NCBI GenBank assembly: GCA_913009215.1
Contig: CAJVXG010000032.1
Location: forward strand, 1-12,167
Length of the DNA stretch: 12,167 nt
From: an uncultured Gammaproteobacteria bacterium
GTDB taxonomy: Bacteria; Pseudomonadota; Gammaproteobacteria; Acidiferrobacterales; CAJVXG01
Reading direction: 5' to 3'
A program made the position numbers and the translations under genes. Below, one piece after another: positions 7,272-12,167 of the stretch (position 1 is its first letter; each line of letters opens with the position of its first letter). A model generated the notes under the pieces. That model was not told the origin of the DNA, did not search any database, and saw only the letters and a list, made by a program, of their open reading frames with translations.

Positions 7272-8156
7272 ATGGATGTTGTCCGCGGTCGCTTCGCACC
7301 CTCTCCTACCGGCCCCCTGCATTTTGGTTCACTGCTAACGGCGCTGGGTAGCTATCTGCATTGCAAGCAGCAAGGCGGGCAATGGCTCATTCGCATGGAA
7401 GATCTTGATCCCCCGCGAGAAGAAACCGGTGCCGCAAACCGTATACTGGAAACACTCGCTGCCCATGGCATGGAATCCGATGAGGAGGTTTTATACCAAA
7501 GCCGGCGCAGCAATCATTATGAACAAGCATTACAACAACTGAGTGATCAGAATTTAATCTATGGTTGTAATTGCTCTCGTAAATTTCTGTCTGATACTTC
7601 TCAGGATTATAGCGGTATCTATCCCGGTTTATGCAGAAATAAACAACTAGCAAAAACCAATCGCAATATTCGCCTGCTGACTGACGACAAGGAAATTATA
7701 TTCACTGATCTGGCCCAGGGACCATACCGACAAAATATCTTCTCGGAGGTTGGCGACTTTATCCTCAAGCGCCGCGATGGCTTTTATGCCTACCAGTTGG
7801 CTGTTGTGGTCGACGATTCCGCGCAACATATTACCGAGGTAGTGCGCGGATGTGACTTGCTCGACAACACACCACGGCAAATCTATATACAACAGCTATT
7901 AGCTTACCCCAGACCCCGGTATCTGCACTTGCCCATTGCCACCAACAGCAAGCACGAAAAACTGAGCAAACAAACCCGTGCCCGCGCCCTGCAGAGCGGC
8001 AAAGCCGGCAAAAACCTCTTTGCCGCTCTACAGTTTCTGAACCAGGGACCGCCTGCCAATCTTATGACAGCGGCCATTGCCGATATTCTTGACTGGGGTA
8101 TTGAGCATTGGTCAATCCGATCCCTGCCGCAACAACAAAAAAGCATAAAATGGTGA
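7272..8156 (+). CDS. gluQ: Glutamyl-Q tRNA(Asp) synthetase
   Basis: This 294-residue class I synthetase paralogue attaches glutamate to queuosine at the wobble base of tRNA(Asp); it has the catalytic half of GluRS and no anticodon-binding domain. Landmarks are RGRFAPSPTGPLHFGSL with the HIGH-like HFGS (17-20), MEDLDPPRE (42-50), zinc ligands C99, C101, Y117 and C121, the substrate region DFILKRRDGFYAYQLAVVVDD, and the KMSKS-like KLSKQ (230-234). Length fits the family. In E. coli the gene lies directly after dksA; here both are on the same strand but separated by three genes. It probably shares a transcript with the response regulator 28 nt upstream. The ATG has little Shine-Dalgarno. The C-terminal tail (about 270-294) is poorly conserved in the family. 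Confidence 0.94.
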   Translation: MDVVRGRFAPSPTGPLHFGSLLTALGSYLHCKQQGGQWLIRMEDLDPPREETGAANRILETLAAHGMESDEEVLYQSRRSNHYEQALQQLSDQNLIYGCNCSRKFLSDTSQDYSGIYPGLCRNKQLAKTNRNIRLLTDDKEIIFTDLAQGPYRQNIFSEVGDFILKRRDGFYAYQLAVVVDDSAQHITEVVRGCDLLDNTPRQIYIQQLLAYPRPRYLHLPIATNSKHEKLSKQTRARALQSGKAGKNLFAALQFLNQGPPANLMTAAIADILDWGIEHWSIRSLPQQQKSIKW

Positions 8157-8382
8157 ACACTTGTTTATTGGGCTCTTCAGGAAAATATGCGGGGTATTGC
8201 GAAACAAAAAAACCATGAACGTCAAGTATTCATTGATTCAAACACTTAGGGTGCAATCGTTGATGTAGGGTGGGCATCGCCCACCAAATATAAGACAGAA
8301 TAAACAACAGGGAATGTATAGTGATGATGGGCGATGCCCACCCTACCTGGTTTCCGTTAACACAGAGTTCGAGGAGGAATTT
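8157..8382. other. Intergenic region after gluQ
   Basis: Apart from the REP doublet (8265-8346) I see no gene or clear terminator. A 17-codon frame beginning at ATG 8215 ends at a stop inside the REP and has no ribosome binding site. Confidence 0.6.
8265..8346. repeat. REP doublet (REPIN-like), GTAG-GGTGGGC family
   Basis: The left copy (8265-8285) is the tetranucleotide GTAG followed by the hairpin GGTGGGC-ATC-GCCCACC. The right copy, on the opposite strand ending at 8346, begins with the same GTAG and GGTGGGC-ATC-GCCCA. Positions 8265-8283 and 8328-8346 are perfect 19-bp inverted copies enclosing a 44-nt AT-rich core. GTAG followed by a palindrome is the form of REPs mobilised by RAYT transposases. 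The unit lies between gluQ and the ORF at 8383, and two inverted REPs like these could fold into one long RNA hairpin that ends or protects transcripts. Confidence 0.85.
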
Positions 8383-9213
8383 ATGCTTGATCTATTCGTT
8401 GCGGCATTGATGACCGTTGCCGATCCGACCGTGGTAGCCCAGGCGCCCACTACGTCTGTGGTCGCGATGAGCACTCAGTCGAAAAAACCCAGCCCCTCAC
8501 AAGGCTATGATAGAACCTACACGGGATGTCAGGATGTTCAGAATCTAAAGCCGGATTCCGCGCATAACACCTTTTCTCCATTTTTCCGAGACTTGCTCAA
8601 GCGGTTGGGGAAGAAAGCTGGTGCTATCTTCACGCCTGAATGGATGGCAAAAGTCAATCTGAAGGTCACCGAGCTGGAGGCCCCTAAGCATGGGAAAATA
8701 AAGGTTTTTGATCCACTACCTCCATCGCCTTTGTATCCTGCTGGTTCACTCTCGTACCACTACATCTTCATGCCGGATCTGGGCTACGTCGGCAAAGACC
8801 GCGTGGTCTACGAGATCAAGGCAAAAGGTAAGCGCTACAAGGCCACCATTAATTTCTGGGTCGTGCCGGTGGTCATGGAAGATTACCATGAATGCAAGTA
8901 CCAAAAATTCGATGGCTCGTCTATTACGCCCGACTCGACGATAGGTGGAGGCGGGCCACCAACGAACGGTACGCCCAATAGTGTCATCGGCTACACGATG
9001 GGCGGTATCCCGTTTGGTAAAGACATCATTCGCGTTGACTTCGCCGATCTCCCCGGCGATGGCGTGGGTCAGACCATAGGTAACACCATTACGCTTGACA
9101 TCAATGCCGCCGGCAACGGTTGGTTTATCGATAAGACGCCCGGGGTCAACGAAGAGTTTGTCGCGACTTCCAACCCCAACGAATGGGTCGCCAGCTCGCG
9201 TAGGGCGGATTAG
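8383..9213 (+). CDS. Protease-like or adhesin-like secreted protein, truncated at its C-terminus by a REP sequence
   Basis: I do not recognise a full family. ATG 8383 follows AGGAGG at 8372-8377 by five nt; the open frame extends up to 8314, but those codons lie partly in the REP doublet. It has 276 residues: a hydrophobic, uncharged start (1-21) that may be a poor signal peptide; a low-complexity linker; a segment (about 100-162) with GYVGKDRVVYEI, like cadherin/Ig-type repeats; a Gly/Pro linker (186-200); and a region (205-268) with DFADLPGD, ITLDINAAG, GWFID and NEEF. That last pattern recalls the stretch before the zinc site of some secreted bacterial metalloproteases, but no HExxH follows. 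The last residues RRAD and the stop are encoded by the REP beginning at 9200, so the original C-terminus is probably lost. Function unknown. Confidence 0.7.
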   Translation: MLDLFVAALMTVADPTVVAQAPTTSVVAMSTQSKKPSPSQGYDRTYTGCQDVQNLKPDSAHNTFSPFFRDLLKRLGKKAGAIFTPEWMAKVNLKVTELEAPKHGKIKVFDPLPPSPLYPAGSLSYHYIFMPDLGYVGKDRVVYEIKAKGKRYKATINFWVVPVVMEDYHECKYQKFDGSSITPDSTIGGGGPPTNGTPNSVIGYTMGGIPFGKDIIRVDFADLPGDGVGQTIGNTITLDINAAGNGWFIDKTPGVNEEFVATSNPNEWVASSRRAD

Positions 9214-9229
9214 CGTAGCGTAATCCGCC
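9200..9229 (+). repeat. REP, left copy, GTAG-GGCGGATTA family
   Basis: GTAG (9200-9203) is followed by GGCGGATTA, an 8-nt loop GCGTAGCG, and TAATCCGCC (9221-9229), a perfect 9-bp hairpin. It is an exact inverted copy of 9454-9483. Its first bases supply the final codons and the TAG stop of the upstream ORF. Confidence 0.9.
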
Positions 9230-9320
9230 GTATGTGTATGGAATATCGATGTTAGACGTACAGGGAGGACTAATACCGCGGGCGCAGGACGCGCAGGAGC
9301 GGTGAAGGATTAAACCACCC

Positions 9321-9419
9321 ATGCCGGATTATCGACGAAACCGCATTGAAGGGGGTTGTTATTTTTTTACGGTCAACCTGCTTGAACGGTATCAGAACCC
9401 ACTTCTAGTACAGCAGTAA
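9321..9419 (+). pseudogene. RAYT (REP-associated tyrosine transposase) N-terminal fragment
   Basis: ATG 9321 opens a 32-codon frame ending in TAA (9417-9419). It reads MPDYRRNRIEGGCYFFTVNL followed by LERYQNPLLVQQ. This closely resembles the start of RAYT/Y1 transposases as I remember them, in which YFFTVNL-type sequence forms the first strand of the catalytic domain. The HUH-type metal-binding histidines and the catalytic tyrosine of this IS200-like family lie further downstream and are absent. Only 34 nt separate the stop from the right REP, and I find no further transposase-like frame there or beyond. It is a remnant with no expected activity, and too short to have been called as an ordinary gene. 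Confidence 0.8.
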
Positions 9420-9453
9420 ATGTAACTGGATGTCGAACCCAGTTAAAACATCC

Positions 9454-9483
9454 GGCGGATTACGCTACGCTAATCCGCCCTAC
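9454..9483 (-). repeat. REP, right copy, GTAG-GGCGGATTA family
   Basis: Read on the minus strand from 9483, this is GTAG, GGCGGATTA, GCGTAGCG, TAATCCGCC, identical over 30 bases to the copy at 9200-9229 in opposite orientation. Confidence 0.9.
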
Positions 9484-9730
9484 GGGCTTAGTGTCTGAAG
9501 ACTATGGACGACATACAGGAAGTATTAGTGTCGCGAGAACACAAGGACGTGTAGAGCGACCGGTCGGGAACGACCCGCGGAGCGCATGGGCGCGCGGGAG
9601 TGGCCCTCTGCGCTGAAAAAAGCGTTTGGTTATCCACGATTTCTGCGGAGGAGCCGTTTATTGCAACTTGTTCTGTGCATGCGCAACAGGTAAGTTATAC
9701 CCCCAACGGGCACCAGGGAGAAAACCAGGA
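9484..9730. other. Region upstream of acs without a recognisable gene
   Basis: I see no gene in these 247 bp. The part at about 9513-9558 is loosely similar to 9259-9301 inside the REP unit (both begin TACAGG and share CGCG and GGACG blocks), so older repeat debris may reach past the right REP. Closer to acs, TTGCAA (9661-9666) and TATACC (9696-9701) look promoter-like, but their spacing is too long, so I make no promoter call. Confidence 0.5.
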
Positions 9731-11698
9731 ATGAACCAAAAGACCATTCAATCCATCCTGACGGAAGAGCGGACATTCCCGCCCAGTGACAGTTTTGCCG
9801 CCAGGGCGCGCATCAAGAGTCTGGACGAATACCAGAAACTGAGGGCGGCCGCGGAGAAAGATCATACCGGTTTCTGGGCCGATCTCGCCAGAAACGAACT
9901 GGACTGGCATACCCCCTTCAACACCATCCTGGACGATAGCAAAGCGCCGCACTTTCAATGGTTCACCGATGGCAAACTGAATGTCTCCTACAATTGTATT
10001 GATCGCCACCTGGAAAGCCGTGGTGACAAAACCGCCATTATCTTTGAGGGCGAAAATGGCGATACCCGCCATATCAGCTTTCGTGAACTGCATGGCGAAG
10101 TTTGTACCTTCGCCAATGCCCTGAAGGCCAATGGCATTGGCAAGGGTGATCGCGTCGTCTTCTATATGCCCATGGTGCCGGAAGCCGTAGTGGCAATGCA
10201 GGCCTGCGCCCGAATCGGGGCCATACACTCCATTGTCTTCGGTGGTTTCTCCGCTGAGTCGCTGAAAGATCGTATTGAAGATGCCAATGCCAAGGCCATT
10301 ATCACGGCCGATGGCGGTACTCGTGGTGGCAAGGTAATAGAACTGAAAGCGGCCTGCGATGCGGCCCTGGACAAGGGCTGTGCCAGTATTGAAAAGGTGT
10401 TTGTCCTCAAACGTGCCGGTAACAATGTGCCCATGAAGCAAGGACGGGATATCTGGTGGTCCGATGCCGTAGACGGCATGAGCCAGGATTGCGAACCCGA
10501 GTGGGTCGAAAGCGAACACCCTTTATTCCTGCTTTACACCTCCGGCTCCACGGGCAAACCCAAGGGCATCCAGCACAGCAGCGCCGGTTACCTGTTAGGC
10601 GCCACCATGACCATGCAATGGGTCTTTGATATCAACGAAGACGATATCTTCTGGTGTACCGCCGACGTTGGCTGGGTCACCGGCCACAGTTACGTTGCCT
10701 ATGGCCCGCTGTCCAATGGCGCCACTATCCTGATGTATGAAGGCGCACCAACGGTACCGGACGCCGGTCGCTTCTGGAAAATATGCCAGGATCATAAAGT
10801 CACCATTTTTTATACGGCGCCGACGGCCATACGCGCGCTGATGCGGTTTGGTGACGACGTACCCAATCACTACGACCTCTCTTCCCTGCGTTTGCTCGGT
10901 ACCGTCGGTGAACCCATCAACCCGGAGGCCTGGATGTGGTACCACAAAACCATCGGCAAGGAACAATGCCCGATCGTGGATACCTGGTGGCAAACGGAAA
11001 CCGGCTCCATCATGATTGCGCCCGTTCCCGGCGCCGTCGACACCAAGCCGGGTTCCTGCACCCTGCCCTTGCCCGGGATCGCGGCCGACATCGTCAATGA
11101 AAATGGTGACAGCATCGATGACCCGCAGCAAGGCGGTTACCTGGTGATCAGGAAACCCTGGCCGTTCATGTTGCGCACCATCTGGGGGGATGAGCAACGC
11201 TACTACGATACCTACTGGGCGCGATTCAAGGGTAAATATTATCTTGCCGGCGACAGCGCGCGTAAAGACAAGGACGGCTACTTCTGGATCATGGGCCGCA
11301 TTGATGATGTGCTTAACGTCGCTGGCCATCGTCTGGGCACCATGGAGATCGAGTCTGCCCTCGTGTCCCATGAACGCATCGCCGAAGCTGCCGTGGTCGG
11401 TCGACCTGACGACATCAAGGGCGAGGCCATTTGCGCCTATGTCGTTGCCCGCGGCGAACGTCCGCTCGGCGATGATGCCGACGCCCTGGTACAGGAATTG
11501 CGCGCCTGGGTAGCTAAGGAAATTGGTCCAATCGCCAAACCCGACAGCATTGTCTTCGCCGAGACCCTGCCCAAGACCCGCTCTGGAAAAATTATGCGTC
11601 GGCTACTGCGCGCTATTGCCAAGGGCGAAGAGATCACGCAGGATATCTCCACCCTGGAAAGCACCGATATTGTGAAACAACTACAAGGAAAGGCTTGA
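9731..11698 (+). CDS. acs: Acetyl-CoA synthetase (AMP-forming)
   Basis: This 655-residue cytoplasmic adenylating enzyme makes acetyl-CoA from acetate, ATP and CoA by way of acetyl-AMP. Landmarks are the phosphate loop YTSGSTGKPKG (269-279), acetate-pocket and core motif DTWWQTETG (417-425), YLAGDSARKDKDGYFWIMGR with the hinge region (504-523), and PKTRSGKIMRR with the catalytic lysine K620, the residue acetylated in known Acs control. E. coli Acs has 652 residues. The frame is open up to a TTG at 9626, but that extension is unlike the family and has no ribosome binding site. ATG 9731 is preceded by AGGGAGA at 9715-9721. The gene is intact. The next gene overlaps its stop by TTGA, so the two are probably cotranslated. 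Propionyl-CoA synthetase is a less likely alternative. Confidence 0.96.
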   Translation: MNQKTIQSILTEERTFPPSDSFAARARIKSLDEYQKLRAAAEKDHTGFWADLARNELDWHTPFNTILDDSKAPHFQWFTDGKLNVSYNCIDRHLESRGDKTAIIFEGENGDTRHISFRELHGEVCTFANALKANGIGKGDRVVFYMPMVPEAVVAMQACARIGAIHSIVFGGFSAESLKDRIEDANAKAIITADGGTRGGKVIELKAACDAALDKGCASIEKVFVLKRAGNNVPMKQGRDIWWSDAVDGMSQDCEPEWVESEHPLFLLYTSGSTGKPKGIQHSSAGYLLGATMTMQWVFDINEDDIFWCTADVGWVTGHSYVAYGPLSNGATILMYEGAPTVPDAGRFWKICQDHKVTIFYTAPTAIRALMRFGDDVPNHYDLSSLRLLGTVGEPINPEAWMWYHKTIGKEQCPIVDTWWQTETGSIMIAPVPGAVDTKPGSCTLPLPGIAADIVNENGDSIDDPQQGGYLVIRKPWPFMLRTIWGDEQRYYDTYWARFKGKYYLAGDSARKDKDGYFWIMGRIDDVLNVAGHRLGTMEIESALVSHERIAEAAVVGRPDDIKGEAICAYVVARGERPLGDDADALVQELRAWVAKEIGPIAKPDSIVFAETLPKTRSGKIMRRLLRAIAKGEEITQDISTLESTDIVKQLQGKA

Positions 11699-12167
11699 AT
11701 AATAATAAGAACGAAACCATAGAGCCGTTCCATTCTCCCTGGTGGTGTCGCAACCCACATTGTCAGACCATGTGGTCACGATTAATACGTCGTCAAAACC
11801 GGCCTGTACTGGAACGCGAATCCCTGGAATTACCCGATAGCGATTTTGCCGAGCTGGACTGGCTGCAGACCAGTCACAACGGTCCTGTTGTTGTTATCCT
11901 GCATGGTCTCGAGGGATCGTCGGATTCGCATTACATCAAAGGGCTGCTCAATCTCATTGCGCAGAACACCAACTGGCGCGCCGTGGTCCTGCATTTCCGT
12001 GCCTGCGGCGGCAAACCGAACCGCAAACGGCACAGCTACCATGCCGGCCAAACCGAAGACCTTGATTATTTTATCAAGCGTCTGCAATCCGAAATTCCCG
12101 AAACCGACATTGCCATCGTCGGTTACTCCCTCGGAGGAAACGTACTGCTGAAGTGGCTCGGCACCCA
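11695..12167 (+). CDS. YheT-family alpha/beta hydrolase (partial, N-terminal part)
   Basis: The first 157 residues are visible; the gene runs off the window. After a polar start comes PFHSPWWCRNPHCQTMWSR (11-29), the family-typical N-terminal motif, then oxyanion-hole HGLEG (70-74), HFRACGG (100-106), and the nucleophile elbow GYSLGGN with S145. The catalytic Asp and His should lie beyond the edge. YheT proteins are predicted esterases or hydrolases of unsettled substrate. The start is a TTG at 11695 overlapping the acs stop as TTGA, supported by AAGGA at 11685-11689, five nt upstream. No ATG in this frame occurs before codon 26, which lies inside the conserved motif, so the TTG start is well supported. 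Coupling to acs suggests joint expression but does not reveal the substrate. Confidence 0.9.
   Translation, partial: MNNNKNETIEPFHSPWWCRNPHCQTMWSRLIRRQNRPVLERESLELPDSDFAELDWLQTSHNGPVVVILHGLEGSSDSHYIKGLLNLIAQNTNWRAVVLHFRACGGKPNRKRHSYHAGQTEDLDYFIKRLQSEIPETDIAIVGYSLGGNVLLKWLGT

Larger units (their letters stand above)
9200..9483 (+). mobile_element. Decayed REP-RAYT unit flanked by inverted REPs
   Basis: A 284-bp segment is bounded by perfect 30-bp inverted REP copies, each starting with GTAG. Inside it is the N-terminal remnant of a RAYT transposase at 9321-9419. Such a unit normally encloses a complete transposase gene of well over 100 codons, so most of it has been deleted. Without its transposase the element cannot move by itself, but it could be a substrate for a related enzyme elsewhere in the genome. 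Confidence 0.75.

Noticed and set aside
8215..8268. A 17-codon mini-ORF after gluQ
   Set aside because: It ends at a stop supplied by the REP, has no ribosome binding site, and has no features beyond chance.
9626..9730. Extended acs start at TTG 9626
   Set aside because: The added residues are cysteine-rich and unlike Acs N-termini, and no ribosome binding site precedes them. ATG 9731 gives the normal length.
9695..10519. A long minus-strand frame (274 codons) inside acs
   Set aside because: It is a shadow of the acs coding strand. Acs motifs are complete on the plus strand and the minus frame shows no domain.

Overview
The window looks like chromosomal DNA of a gammaproteobacterium. The evidence is a DksA of almost E. 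coli length and motif pattern, a glutamyl-Q-tRNA(Asp) synthetase, a YheT-type hydrolase behind acs, an RpfC-like sensor kinase, and interspersed REP and VIPAQAGIQ-type repeats common in Proteobacteria. A CbbY-type phosphatase suggests Calvin-cycle ancestry or capacity, but no other cbb gene is visible. I cannot name genus or species.

Layout. Positions 1-839 (minus) hold the N-terminal part of a membrane hybrid-type histidine kinase of the RpfC (DSF-sensing) type, cut by the window edge. Positions 840-1189 are intergenic and carry a palindromic dispersed repeat (981-1079) and a small hairpin. A minus-strand pair follows: a CbbY-like HAD phosphatase (2341-3105) and a class I/II aminotransferase (1190-2344), joined by an ATGA overlap. 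Plus-strand housekeeping genes come next: dksA with its own promoter and strong terminator, then a dihydroorotase with a TTG start, uppP, a two-domain response regulator with a degenerate GGDEF domain, and gluQ.

From 8157 to 9730 the DNA becomes accessory. It has a REP doublet (8265-8346), a secreted-protease-like ORF (8383-9213) whose last codons and stop come from a REP sequence, and a 284-bp element (9200-9483). That element has perfect 30-bp inverted REP copies at both ends and encloses only the first 32 codons of a RAYT transposase, so it reads as a decayed REP-RAYT unit. The window ends with acs (9731-11698) and a translationally coupled, window-truncated YheT-family hydrolase that starts with TTG.

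How the parts fit. dksA, dihydroorotase, uppP and gluQ are growth functions: stringent response, pyrimidine synthesis, cell-wall lipid carrier recycling and tRNA modification. The regulator upstream of gluQ keeps its phosphorylation site and its c-di-GMP I-site but has lost key catalytic GGDEF residues, so it may be a c-di-GMP receptor rather than a cyclase. Together with the RpfC-like kinase, it makes signalling a theme of the window. The most unusual structure is the REP/RAYT-scarred stretch between gluQ and acs.
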